Assembly: GCF_020438995.1 (NCBI RefSeq)
Contig: NZ_JAGQTN010000112.1
Location: forward strand, 1-40,566
Direction: 5' to 3'
Length of the DNA stretch: 40,566 bases
DNA from: Gordonia sp. (in: high G+C Gram-positive bacteria)
Lineage (GTDB): Bacteria; Actinomycetota; Actinomycetes; Mycobacteriales; Mycobacteriaceae
The translations under genes and the position numbers were made by a program. How positions within the stretch are numbered: the first letter of the stretch is position 1; each line of letters starts with the position of its first letter. Shown here piece by piece: positions 16,825 to 24,967 of the stretch. The notes below the pieces were generated by a model. It saw only the letters and a program-made list of their open reading frames with translations. It had not been told where the DNA came from and did not search any database.

Positions 16825-17424
16825 CTACGACCCTGCCGTCACGTCGCCGGCGGTCCGGGACACGAGGGTGCGGAACCCACTGGCGTGGAACACCAGGGGC
16901 TCGACGTCCGGGTCGGCGTCGAGTTCGTTGATCCGCAGCAGCACCAGCGTGTGATCGCCGGCCGGGATCTCGTTGTACAGCGTGCACGACAGACTGGCCG
17001 CGGCGCCCGGCACGAACACAGCTCCCCGCTCAGTGTGCAGCGGTTCGATACCGGCGAAGCGCAGGTGCGCCGGGCCGGCGAGCTGACGGCACAGCGCCGA
17101 TTGATCGCTTGCGAACACGCTCACGCCCACCTGCGGCACACCACGTAACCGCGGCCACGTCGTCGACGTGTTCTGTACGCACAGCGACACCAGCGGCGGA
17201 TCGAGGGAGACGGTGGTGAACGCGCTCGCGGCCATCCCGACCAGTTCGTCGTCGACGCGGCTGCAGATGGCGACGACGCCGGACGGGAAGCAACTGAACG
17301 CCCGTCGCAGCACGGCCGAATCCGAGACGGGCGCCAAGGTGGTCAGGTATGGGTCCGGTGTCCCGTTGATTGTCGTCCCGTGGTTCTGTGTCCCGTGGTT
17401 CTGTGTCCCGTGGTTCTGTGTCAT
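16825..17424 (-). CDS. Flavin reductase-like (FMN-binding) protein
   Basis: A 199-residue flavin reductase domain protein (HpaC/split-barrel type). The family pattern runs from FSCFPSGVVAICS through LVGMAASAFTTVSLDPPLVSLCVQNTS (FMN-binding) to GVSVFASDQSALCRQLAG and LYNEIPAGDHTLVLLRI. Such proteins supply reduced flavin to monooxygenases or bind FMN/F420. ATG 17424 has GGTGAGGA upstream. The first residues are MTQNHGTQNHGTQNHG, three copies of TQNHG from a 15-bp DNA repeat. It lies 10 bp from moaA and 10 bp from the small membrane protein gene, so it belongs to the molybdopterin operon. A link to molybdenum enzymes is possible but unproven. Confidence 0.85.
   Translation of the reverse strand: MTQNHGTQNHGTQNHGTTINGTPDPYLTTLAPVSDSAVLRRAFSCFPSGVVAICSRVDDELVGMAASAFTTVSLDPPLVSLCVQNTSTTWPRLRGVPQVGVSVFASDQSALCRQLAGPAHLRFAGIEPLHTERGAVFVPGAAASLSCTLYNEIPAGDHTLVLLRINELDADPDVEPLVFHASGFRTLVSRTAGDVTAGS
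17375..17419 (-). repeat. 15-bp tandem repeat, 3 identical copies
   Basis: GTCCCGTGGTTCTGT at 17375-17389, 17390-17404 and 17405-17419. In frame with the flavin reductase gene, it encodes TQNHG three times right after the start Met. Copy-number change would keep the frame. Confidence 0.95.
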
Positions 17425-17434
17425 AGCTCGATCC

Positions 17435-17680
17435 TCACCGAACCCCACGTGCCGAACGGAATGCAAAAATCAGCCCGATCACAAAGCCGAGGGGTGCGCA
17501 CATCGTCAGTAGGTAGACGAACGTCGGCGCGGTGGCTCCACCGTCGATGACCGGCGACAGGAACAGCGCGACGATCGCGACGACCCCGACCGCGAAGACG
17601 CCGCCTGCGGCGATCAGCCCCGCGGGAGCGCGGGGCGGGCGCTGTGACGAGGAACGCGCCTCGGTGCTGTCGCTGTGCAT
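17435..17680 (-). CDS. Small two-helix membrane protein
   Basis: An 81-residue protein with a polar N-terminus (MHSDSTEARSSSQRPPRAPA) and two membrane helices, GLIAAGGVFAVGVVAIVALFL (about 21-41) and FVYLLTMCAPLGFVIGLIFAF (about 54-74), joined by a short loop and ending in a basic tail. ATG 17680 has a GGTGGAG sequence a few bases upstream; GTG 17698 would add six residues without one. It occupies the place of M. tuberculosis Rv0870c, a conserved membrane protein. First gene of the operon that continues into flavin reductase, moaA and moaD. Function unknown. Confidence 0.75.
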   Translation of the reverse strand: MHSDSTEARSSSQRPPRAPAGLIAAGGVFAVGVVAIVALFLSPVIDGGATAPTFVYLLTMCAPLGFVIGLIFAFRSARGVR

Positions 17681-17890
17681 GGCTCCACCGTAGAACACCG
17701 TGAACAGGTGCGGGAGCGTGCGGCGCCCGGTATTGGCGTGACGGGGGATATGGGTGCCCGCTAGACTGATGGGCGACGATGCGCCTTGCTCGATGTCATG
17801 GAGCCGAATCTGTGATCGAGCGGGCGCTTTTCAGTGTGTCCGAGTGGTTCGGGCGCAGGTACGTTTCGGACACAGGTGAGGGTGAGCACA

Positions 17891-18316
17891 GTGCCTACCG
17901 GCAAGGTCAAGTGGTACAACGCCGACAAGGGCTTCGGTTTTCTGTCGCAGGAGAGCGGCGAGGACGTGTACGTCCGCGCCGAAGCGCTCCCGGAGGGTGT
18001 CGAGGCGCTCAAGACCGGACAGAAGGTGGAGTTCGGGATGGCCGCGGGCCGTCGCGGTCCACAGGCGCTGGCCGTGACCATCCTCGATCCCGCTCCCAGC
18101 GTGGCGCGCAATACCCGCGAGGCCGCCCGCAGCCAGGCCCGCAAGGAGACCAAGCGGCACACCCCTGACGAACTGCACGGCATGGTGGCCGACCTGATCA
18201 CGCTGCTCGAGGGCAAGGTCCAGCCCGATCTGCGCAAGGGCCGCTATCCCGATCGCAAGACGGCGCAACGTATCTCGGAGGTCGTGCGCGCCGTGGCCCG
18301 CGAACTGGAGGCCTAG
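17891..18316 (+). CDS. cspB: Cold-shock domain protein CspB-like
   Basis: A 141-residue protein: an N-terminal cold-shock domain (1-65) with both RNA-binding motifs, KGFGFL (RNP1) and DVYVRAEAL (RNP2, with Tyr-Val where His is usual), then an Arg-rich linker, and a helical C-terminal domain ([46 protein letters not shown]). The whole closely resembles, as I recall it, M. tuberculosis CspB (Rv0871). GTG 17891 follows AGGTGAGG; GTG 17882 would leave no room for it. Expected to bind single-stranded RNA or DNA. Its stop overlaps that of the convergent DUF2771 gene by 4 bp. Confidence 0.92.
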   Translation: MPTGKVKWYNADKGFGFLSQESGEDVYVRAEALPEGVEALKTGQKVEFGMAAGRRGPQALAVTILDPAPSVARNTREAARSQARKETKRHTPDELHGMVADLITLLEGKVQPDLRKGRYPDRKTAQRISEVVRAVARELEA

Positions 18317-18864
18317 GGTTTTTTCGGGTCGGACTCTTGCTCGTCCGCGGTGGGCCGGGTGTCGGCGGCGATGATGGCCCGCGCCACCGGCACCCCGTCG
18401 GCGTCGACCCGGATCGAGGGCAGCTGGATCTCGATCGTGGTGAGGATGTAGTCCGGCCGCGAGTGCAACACCATCGTGTACGTGCTGCCCGACATCCGGA
18501 TGCCGCCGTCGCGGGTGGGACCGTGCGGGGTCAGGTATTCGGCGACCATGTTCCACGGACGTTCGGCGATCGACGACGGCACCGACAGCACCACCGATTC
18601 GCCGACCTCCACCGGCACGCGGGGCACCACCATGTCCTGCATCCGTGCGGGCGTGCACTCGGTCAGGTCGAGCGAGCACCAGCGGGCCGGTTCGATGCGC
18701 GTCAATGTGCCGCCCACGGCCAGCGACACCTTCGGCGGCTCGTCGTCGTGGCCGGTGAACCCGTCGGTGAGAAATGCCACGGTGCCGCCGACGATCGCCG
18801 CGAAGGCCACGGCCACCACGACGATGATCGCCAATGCCCTGCTGCGGAGCTGTCCGAGAATCAC
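18313..18864 (-). CDS. DUF2771 exported/membrane-anchored protein
   Basis: A 183-residue protein with one N-terminal membrane helix (about 8-33, [24 protein letters not shown]) and an exported domain of about 140 residues, with a close cysteine pair ([10 protein letters not shown]), [10 protein letters not shown] and [20 protein letters not shown]. It matches M. tuberculosis Rv0875c by position. GTG 18864 overlaps the stop of the upstream MFS gene (GTGA), so translation is coupled. The family's role is unknown; pairing with the transporter suggests an envelope partner of it. Confidence 0.82.
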   Translation of the reverse strand: MILGQLRSRALAIIVVVAVAFAAIVGGTVAFLTDGFTGHDDEPPKVSLAVGGTLTRIEPARWCSLDLTECTPARMQDMVVPRVPVEVGESVVLSVPSSIAERPWNMVAEYLTPHGPTRDGGIRMSGSTYTMVLHSRPDYILTTIEIQLPSIRVDADGVPVARAIIAADTRPTADEQESDPKKP

Positions 18865-20903
18865 GTCCGGGGTCTTCCTCTTCTGTCAGTATGCGGGGGG
18901 TACGGGGTGGTGCCCTGGTGTGGGGGACCGGGGTGTGGGTGACCTGGCTGTGGGGGAGCCGGCCGGGTTCCCGGGGCGGGCCGGGCAATGACCCCGGAGG
19001 GCGAAGCATAGTCGGGACGGTTGCCGCCGAAGCCAGGGACCAGCGTCGACCCGCGGGTGGTGAGGATCGTCTGCACCGTCCCGATCGCCGTCACCCCGGC
19101 GACCACACCGAAGCCGATCGACAACGTGGTGGGCAGCAGCACGCCGAGCGCGGCCCCGAGCACCCAGCCGAACTGCAACACCGTCTCCGATCGCCCGAAC
19201 GCCGAGGCCCGGGACTGTTCGGGCAGGCCGTCCTGGATCGTCGAGTCCAGGCATACCTTGCCGATGGCGCTCATTCCGGAGCCGACCAGACCCGCCGCCA
19301 CCGCGCCGAACAGGTTGCCGAAGATCGCCGCGAGCAGAGCGATGGCACAGCACGAGGTGGTGGCGATGACGATGATCCGGGGCGGGTTCTTCAGCTCGAC
19401 GCGAGTACCCAGCCCGTTGCCGAGTGCGTTTCCGACGGCTGCCGCCGCACCGACCGCACCGACGGCCGCCAGTTGCATCAGCCCGGACTGCTGGCCCTGC
19501 GCCTTGGCGTAGAACGCGATGTAGAGGGTGAGGAAACCGGTGAGGACGCGGATCGTGGCGTTGCCCCAGAGCCCGGCCACCACCGCTCGGCCCAGTGGCT
19601 GGCGGATGGTCTGCGCGATGGCACCGGCCACCTGCCTGCCGCGGGCCGCGACGCCTTCGGCACCCTGGGCGAATCCGGCGTCGTCGCGTGGGGGCGCCGA
19701 CGTGGCCGGTTCACCGTGGTAGGTGAACGTCGTGGGGACCTCGCCCTCGGTCACCTCCACCCAAGCCGGAATCCGCATGCAGTACACGGCGCCTGCGATG
19801 CCGAGCGCGCACAGCCACACCAATGCACCCGGCACGTGCGGCGGTAGCGCCTTGGACAGCAGCAGTTCGAACACTGCGGCCACTGCCCCGCCCACGATGG
19901 TGCCGAAGATCAGGCCGAAGGTGGTCAGTCGCGAGTTGACGCGCGGCAGGTCGATCGCCGGTGGCACCACTCGGGGGGTCACCGCCGATTTGAGCACGCC
20001 GAACGACTTGGACAGCACCATCATCCCCAGCGCGCACGGGTACAGCACCCACGGGTCGTAGTGCAGTTGCCCGGCCTGCGAGTTCCAGTCGCTGTTGGCG
20101 ATGATCAGCACCGCCAGCAGGGCCCGGAGCCCGAATGTGGTGGCCATCGCGATGCGGCGGCCCCGTTGCAGGCGGTCCAGGACAGGACCGATGAGCGGGG
20201 CGATGACCGCGAACGGGGCGATGGTCAGCGCGAGGTACAGCGCGACACTGACCTTGGATTCGCCGGTGGCCGCGGCGAAGAACAGGGTGTTGGCCAGGGC
20301 GACGGCCATGGCGGCGTCGACGGCGAAGTTGGTGATCACCGGGATGGTCAGCGCGGTCATGCCCGAGCGGTCGGCGCCGTCGGCGGTGGCCGCCTGATAC
20401 ACCTTGTCGGCGAACAGCCGGGAGAAGTATCTGCCGCGCATCGCCGCGACCCGGGTCACCGTCAGTTTCGAGGGGGCGGCCGGGGTGGTCGACGGTCCGT
20501 TGCGGGGCGACTGACCGGGATCGATCCCGGCGGCCGGGTCCTCGGCCGGGTGAGGGCGGACGTGGGGCTTGTCGTACCGGTCGTTCAGGGGTGACAGATG
20601 TGGGTTGTGGGTGGGCCGCGGCAGGTAGGCCTGGTCGGCCCGGCCCGCACCCGTCCGGCGGGTATCGCGCCGGGTGTGGTCGGCGGACCGGTCGCCGGGG
20701 TAGCCGTCCGGCGGATAGTTGACGGCGCCCGGATGCTCATCGAGAGGCCGGGTCACCGGGGTGCTGCGGTTGGGCGGCGTCTGGCCGCCCGGTCGCCGGG
20801 GACTGCCCGGTAGCGGGTAACTGCCCGAGTTCGACGCCGATCCGGGCCGGGTCGGGCCGGGCTCGTCTGGCCGGGGATGCGGCGGCCGTTCACGTCGATT
20901 CAC
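18861..20903 (-). CDS. MFS transporter with long disordered N-terminus (Rv0876c-like)
   Basis: A 680-residue membrane protein. Residues 1-150 are Pro/Arg/Asp-rich and disordered. After the conserved-looking RVAAMRGRYFSRLFADKVYQAATADGADRSGMTAL come about 12 helices of major-facilitator type, with APLIGPVLDRLQRGRR as the loop 2-3 signature and a central loop near 430. The tail (about 635-680) is again Pro-rich. It matches M. tuberculosis Rv0876c by position but is longer at both ends. GTG start; a Shine-Dalgarno is not clear. It overlaps the DUF2771 gene by 4 bp and diverges from the DUF3027 gene. Substrate unknown. Confidence 0.85.
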   Translation of the reverse strand: MNRRERPPHPRPDEPGPTRPGSASNSGSYPLPGSPRRPGGQTPPNRSTPVTRPLDEHPGAVNYPPDGYPGDRSADHTRRDTRRTGAGRADQAYLPRPTHNPHLSPLNDRYDKPHVRPHPAEDPAAGIDPGQSPRNGPSTTPAAPSKLTVTRVAAMRGRYFSRLFADKVYQAATADGADRSGMTALTIPVITNFAVDAAMAVALANTLFFAAATGESKVSVALYLALTIAPFAVIAPLIGPVLDRLQRGRRIAMATTFGLRALLAVLIIANSDWNSQAGQLHYDPWVLYPCALGMMVLSKSFGVLKSAVTPRVVPPAIDLPRVNSRLTTFGLIFGTIVGGAVAAVFELLLSKALPPHVPGALVWLCALGIAGAVYCMRIPAWVEVTEGEVPTTFTYHGEPATSAPPRDDAGFAQGAEGVAARGRQVAGAIAQTIRQPLGRAVVAGLWGNATIRVLTGFLTLYIAFYAKAQGQQSGLMQLAAVGAVGAAAAVGNALGNGLGTRVELKNPPRIIVIATTSCCAIALLAAIFGNLFGAVAAGLVGSGMSAIGKVCLDSTIQDGLPEQSRASAFGRSETVLQFGWVLGAALGVLLPTTLSIGFGVVAGVTAIGTVQTILTTRGSTLVPGFGGNRPDYASPSGVIARPAPGTRPAPPQPGHPHPGPPHQGTTPYPPHTDRRGRPRT

Positions 20904-20996
20904 ATCGTTGATTGTTCCCTATCGGTGTGTCGCTGTGGGGAGGCGCGGTCGGGCGGCGAGTGGAACGCGGACCCGTCCGTATTGCACACTGGAACA

Positions 20997-21809
20997 GTGA
21001 CTCTTCCAAGTGGTGGTGACCGGCTCCTCGACGCTGTTGCTCAGGCACGGGATGCGCTGATCGACGACGGCGCGCAGCCCGGTGCGCATCGGGGTGCCGA
21101 CGCCGAGGGCCCTTGGGCCGTCGCCCACTACTTCGAGGCCGATCTGGTGGGGTATCGGGGCTGGCAGTGGTGCGTGGTGCTGGCCGGCGCTCCCGGGTCC
21201 GAGGAGATCACGGTCAGTGAGATCGCGCTGCTGCCGGGCACCGATTCGCTGCTGGCCCCGGCCTGGGTGCCGTGGAACGAGCGGGTCGTCGCGGGCGATC
21301 TCACCCCCGGCGACGTCCTGGCGGCCGAACCCGACGACCCCCGGCTGGTGCCGGGTCAAGTCGATACCGGGGATGAGTTCCGCGCCGAGAGCGAGTCGAC
21401 CGATCCGGACGATGTCGCGCAGGCCATCGGCGAGCTGGGTCTGGGCCGCAGTAGGCTGCTCAGCCGGGAGGGCCGTGACGACGCAGCGCAGCGCTGGTAC
21501 GACGGCGAGTTCGGGCCGACGGCCGCGATGGCGCTGGCGGCCAATCATTCGTGCTGCTCGTGCGGCTTCTACGTTCCGTTGTCGGGTGCGTTGCGGGCGG
21601 GCTTCGGCGTGTGCGCCAACGAGTACTCGGCCGACGGGCGGGTGGTCTCCGCCGAGTACGGTTGCGGCGCGCATTCGGACATCCCCGCGCCGCGCGGCGC
21701 CGGGTCGCCCGCGTTCGAGGCCTATGACGACGGTGCGGTGGAGATCGTGTCCACCGCGGCGCGCCAGGCCGCCATCGAGCAGACCCCGGTCCGCGTCGCC
21801 GCAGAGTGA
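20997..21809 (+). CDS. DUF3027 protein (Rv0877-like)
   Basis: A 270-residue soluble protein. Conserved-looking segments are GYRGWQWCVVL, WVPWNERVVAGDLTPGD, and a Cys-rich block CCSCGFYVPL...FGVCANEYSADGRVVS...GCGAHS, whose CxxC plus later Cys/His could bind zinc. GTG 20997 gives the length usual for the family (M. tuberculosis Rv0877 is about this size); the frame stays open upstream to 20877 but that part is poorly coding and overlaps the divergent gene. The TGA overlaps the GTG of the next gene (GTGA), which points to coupled translation and a joint function with the sacsin-like ATPase. Confidence 0.85.
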   Translation: MTLPSGGDRLLDAVAQARDALIDDGAQPGAHRGADAEGPWAVAHYFEADLVGYRGWQWCVVLAGAPGSEEITVSEIALLPGTDSLLAPAWVPWNERVVAGDLTPGDVLAAEPDDPRLVPGQVDTGDEFRAESESTDPDDVAQAIGELGLGRSRLLSREGRDDAAQRWYDGEFGPTAAMALAANHSCCSCGFYVPLSGALRAGFGVCANEYSADGRVVSAEYGCGAHSDIPAPRGAGSPAFEAYDDGAVEIVSTAARQAAIEQTPVRVAAE

Positions 21810-24697
21810 GCGCGGGCGACACGGCCGATCCGTTCGGGCCGGGTTCCGATCCGTTCGGTACCGCGCGGTTGCGTGCGGCGATCTGCGAGTCGTGGCAGGT
21901 GTCGCCGACCCGGCTACTCGAGGACAGTGCCGCCGAATCCGATCTGGTATCGGTCGGCTACCGCGACCGGCTGTTCACCGAACTCGCCGCCAACGGTGCC
22001 GACGCCGCAGCGGCTGCGGGGGTACCGGGCACCGTCGCGGTCTGGCTGACCGGACGTGAGTTGCACGTGGCCAACACCGGTGAACCGCTGTCGGCGGCGG
22101 GGGTGCGTTCGCTGACGGCCCTGAGAGTATCGGCCAAACAGGGAGTATCGGCCACTCACCCCGACAGCCACATGGACAGCTCAGTGGCCGATCAGCCGCA
22201 TGGTGCCGGCGGGGATTCGTTGCCGGTGGTCGGCCGGTTCGGCGTCGGGTTCACGGCCACGGCGGCGGTTGCCGACACCGTCGAGATCCGGTCACGTTCG
22301 GGTTCGGTGGTCTTCGACCGGGACCGTAGCTGGCAGCAGATCACCGGTCTCGGTGCCGCCGACGGTCTGACGGCCCAACGGGTGCCGTTGCTGCGACTGG
22401 CGTGGCCGTCGCAGGTGCCGCCGGCCGACGGCTTCGACACCGAACTCGTGCTGTCGGTGCGTGCCGGGGTCGACCCCGAGGTGCTGATCGCCGGGATGAT
22501 GTCGGAAGCACCGGATCTGCTGCTCGAACTGTCCGCCCTCGCCCAGATCGACATCGCCGGAACCGGATTCGTCATCGACCGGCGCCCGCATCCGGACGAG
22601 CCGGGGGTCGAGGTAGCCACGGTGCGGTCCGCCGGCGGGCGAGAACGTTCGTGGCTGGTGTCCACCGGGCGGAGTGCGGCGTGGCTGGTGGAGCTGGACG
22701 CGGCCGGTGCGGCGGTGCCCGCCGACGGGGACGTACTCCGGGCGCCTACTCCGACCGATATCGAATTGTCCTTGCCCGCAAGGTGTATCACCGATCTTGT
22801 GTTGACACCGGATCGCCGTCGAGTGCATCCGGACGCCGACCTGACCGGGATCGCCGACGGCTACGTGGCGCTGATGCGGGCGCTGCCGCGGGCCGCCCGG
22901 CCGGTATTGGTTCCACGAGTAGGGTTGGCGCGCAACGATATCGACGCCGCGTTGACCGGTGCGGTACTCGCCGAGGTGGCGGCGGGCAGCTGGTTGCCCA
23001 CCGTCGCCGACGGTGACGTATCGCCCCGGCGGGCCGAGGTGTTCGCCGACCTCACCGAGCCGCTCGCCGACGTTCTCGGTGATGTGATGGGTGGCCTTGC
23101 GTCCGTGGATATCTCGGGACCGGCCCATCTTCCCGGGTTGCGCGCGGCGGGTGTCGCCGAGATCGGTCTGGCCGATATCGCCGACCGTCTCGCGGGAGCC
23201 CAGCGACCCCCGCGGTGGTGGTGGCGGCTCTATGATGCGCTGTCGCCGTTGGTGTCCGGTCCCGACGAGGCCGAGTCGCTCGGTGCGTTGCCGGTGCCAC
23301 GGGCCGACGGACGACTCAACTTCGGCGCCCGTGGGCTGTTGATCCCGCAGGTATCGGGCACCCGGGCGTCCTGGATCGCCACCCCGGACCGGCAGGCGGT
23401 CCATCCGCTCCTGGAACGTCTTGGTGCACAGGTGATCTCGATCGTCGAACTGCTTGACCTGCCGGAGCTGCGGGCCGCCGTGCAGGCGTGCGCCGACGAT
23501 CCGTACGAGGCCGACACCGACACCGTGGTGGCCGAGGTTCTCGGGGTTCTCGCCGCCGACCCGGACGTCGTCGCCCCCGAATGGCTGGCGGCCCTGCCGT
23601 TGCCCGATTCCGGCGGCGAATGGGTGTGCGCCGACGAACTGCTGCTACCGGGCAGCCCGCTCGCACAGGTCCTCGACGAGGACTCGCCGTTCGGCTCCGT
23701 CGACCCGGAGTTCGTGGCCGAGTACGGTGTGGCGACACTGCGCAGGCTGGGCGCGGGCTGGGGGTTCCTGATCGTCACCGACGACATGCCGGTGGCCGCC
23801 GACCACGATCTGCCCGACGAGGACCTCTGGTGGGACGCGCAGCCGGAGCCGCCGCAGACGTTGCGGGCCGTCCGCGACCTCGACCTCGTCGACCCCGACA
23901 GGTGGCCGGCGGCGCTGACGCTGCTGGCGACCGACGGACGCACGGCGCCGCTGTTGTCCGATCGCGACGGCTACACGGCGTGGTGGTTGCGCCGCAACGC
24001 CGTCGTCGGCGGGCTTCGTCTCGGCGACCATCGAGCGCCCGACGACCCGCGGCTGGCCGGGGTGCTCGACCCGCTCGACCATCCGCATGCCGACCTGTTG
24101 GCATCCGCACTCGGCGGCGTCATCGAATCGGCGGCCGATGCGCAGCTGGTGCTCGACCGGCTGGCCGACCCGGCCCGGGCGGTCAGCCCGGGCGTGGCGA
24201 TCCGCGCCCATGCCGACGTCGTGGCGGCCTGCTCGTCGGGTGTGTTCACCGTCGACGACCTCGACGTGCCGGCGGGGGTGCGCAGAATCGACGGGTCCGC
24301 CGGCCGGGACGGCGTCGTCGTCGACCGGCCGTGGCTGGTCGGGGTGACGGAGCCGTCCTCGGCCGTGCTGTGCGGGCTGCCGGTGGATGCCGACGCCGCG
24401 GAGTTGCTCGCCGACATCCTCGACATCGGCCTGGCATCGGAGCGTCAGCGGGCCGACGTGGTCGGCGAGGGCACCGCGGCGACGTGGGACGACGGCGCGG
24501 CGGTCGCGTTCGCGGCGGCCACCGGCCGGGTGCCGGGCCACGGCGAGGTCAGGGTGCACGAGCGGGTGCGGGTACGCATGCGCGACACCGGCGCCGAGCA
24601 CACCGTGGCGTGGTGGGTCGACGACCGCGGTATCACCCATCTACCGGCCGCAGCGGGGCTGGTGGGTGGGTCGGTGTCTCAGTCCAGGCCAACCTGA
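21806..24697 (+). CDS. Sacsin N-terminal-like (Hsp90-type GHKL) ATPase
   Basis: A 963-residue protein whose N-terminus has the GHKL nucleotide-binding motifs: N-box ELAANGADA (59-67), a G1-like VANTGEPL (88-95) and G2 VGRFGVGF (142-149). The adenine-contacting Asp of G1 (DxGxG in Hsp90) appears replaced by Asn90, as seen in sacsin-like relatives. The remaining 700 residues are Asp/Leu/Pro-rich with no repeat I can define; WRLYDALSPLV (about 475) and WWLRRNAVVGGLRLGD (about 730) stand out. No signal peptide or membrane helix. GTG start overlaps the DUF3027 stop. Chaperone-like action is inferred from fold only. Its end overlaps the convergent DUF2530 gene by 19 bp. Confidence 0.83.
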   Translation: MSAGDTADPFGPGSDPFGTARLRAAICESWQVSPTRLLEDSAAESDLVSVGYRDRLFTELAANGADAAAAAGVPGTVAVWLTGRELHVANTGEPLSAAGVRSLTALRVSAKQGVSATHPDSHMDSSVADQPHGAGGDSLPVVGRFGVGFTATAAVADTVEIRSRSGSVVFDRDRSWQQITGLGAADGLTAQRVPLLRLAWPSQVPPADGFDTELVLSVRAGVDPEVLIAGMMSEAPDLLLELSALAQIDIAGTGFVIDRRPHPDEPGVEVATVRSAGGRERSWLVSTGRSAAWLVELDAAGAAVPADGDVLRAPTPTDIELSLPARCITDLVLTPDRRRVHPDADLTGIADGYVALMRALPRAARPVLVPRVGLARNDIDAALTGAVLAEVAAGSWLPTVADGDVSPRRAEVFADLTEPLADVLGDVMGGLASVDISGPAHLPGLRAAGVAEIGLADIADRLAGAQRPPRWWWRLYDALSPLVSGPDEAESLGALPVPRADGRLNFGARGLLIPQVSGTRASWIATPDRQAVHPLLERLGAQVISIVELLDLPELRAAVQACADDPYEADTDTVVAEVLGVLAADPDVVAPEWLAALPLPDSGGEWVCADELLLPGSPLAQVLDEDSPFGSVDPEFVAEYGVATLRRLGAGWGFLIVTDDMPVAADHDLPDEDLWWDAQPEPPQTLRAVRDLDLVDPDRWPAALTLLATDGRTAPLLSDRDGYTAWWLRRNAVVGGLRLGDHRAPDDPRLAGVLDPLDHPHADLLASALGGVIESAADAQLVLDRLADPARAVSPGVAIRAHADVVAACSSGVFTVDDLDVPAGVRRIDGSAGRDGVVVDRPWLVGVTEPSSAVLCGLPVDADAAELLADILDIGLASERQRADVVGEGTAATWDDGAAVAFAAATGRVPGHGEVRVHERVRVRMRDTGAEHTVAWWVDDRGITHLPAAAGLVGGSVSQSRPT

Positions 24698-24945
24698 GCG
24701 CCCTTGGCGCCCCGGCGTACCGCGCCGCGCTGCACCGTCACGATGACGATGCCGAGCACACCGACGCCGAGCCCCACCAGACACACGGTGAGCGCCCGGT
24801 CGGAACCCGCACCGGTGACGGCCACGACGATCGTCGCCACGAGCCAGGCCACCATTCCGGCGACGATCACGGGCCCCGGAGCGCGCAGCTTTTCCGGCAG
24901 TTCGGGGATCTCTGTGGACTCGGGGGAGTCGGGTGCGACGGCCAT
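24679..24945 (-). CDS. DUF2530 small membrane protein
   Basis: An 88-residue protein with a polar N-terminus (MAVAPDSPESTEIPELPEKL) and two membrane helices (about 25-46 and 52-72) ending in a basic tail RGAVRRGAKGAQVGLD. Size and helix pattern fit DUF2530 (M. tuberculosis Rv0879c by position). ATG 24945 is chosen because TACCCT ends 6 nt upstream, a leaderless arrangement; a longer frame to 25104 overlaps the divergent permease gene. Function unknown. It is convergent with, and overlaps, the sacsin-like gene. Confidence 0.78.
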   Translation of the reverse strand: MAVAPDSPESTEIPELPEKLRAPGPVIVAGMVAWLVATIVVAVTGAGSDRALTVCLVGLGVGVLGIVIVTVQRGAVRRGAKGAQVGLD

Positions 24946-24951
24946 GGGTTC

Positions 24952-24961
24952 AGGGTAACTT
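24952..24961. promoter_or_regulatory. Overlapping divergent leaderless -10 elements
   Basis: In AGGGTAACTT, the minus-strand TACCCT (24952-24957) ends 6 nt before the DUF2530 ATG, and the plus-strand TAACTT (24956-24961) ends 6 nt before the permease GTG. The two -10 boxes share 2 bp, so the promoters should exclude each other. Only 22 bp separate the two start codons. Confidence 0.5.
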
Positions 24962-24967
24962 TCTGCT

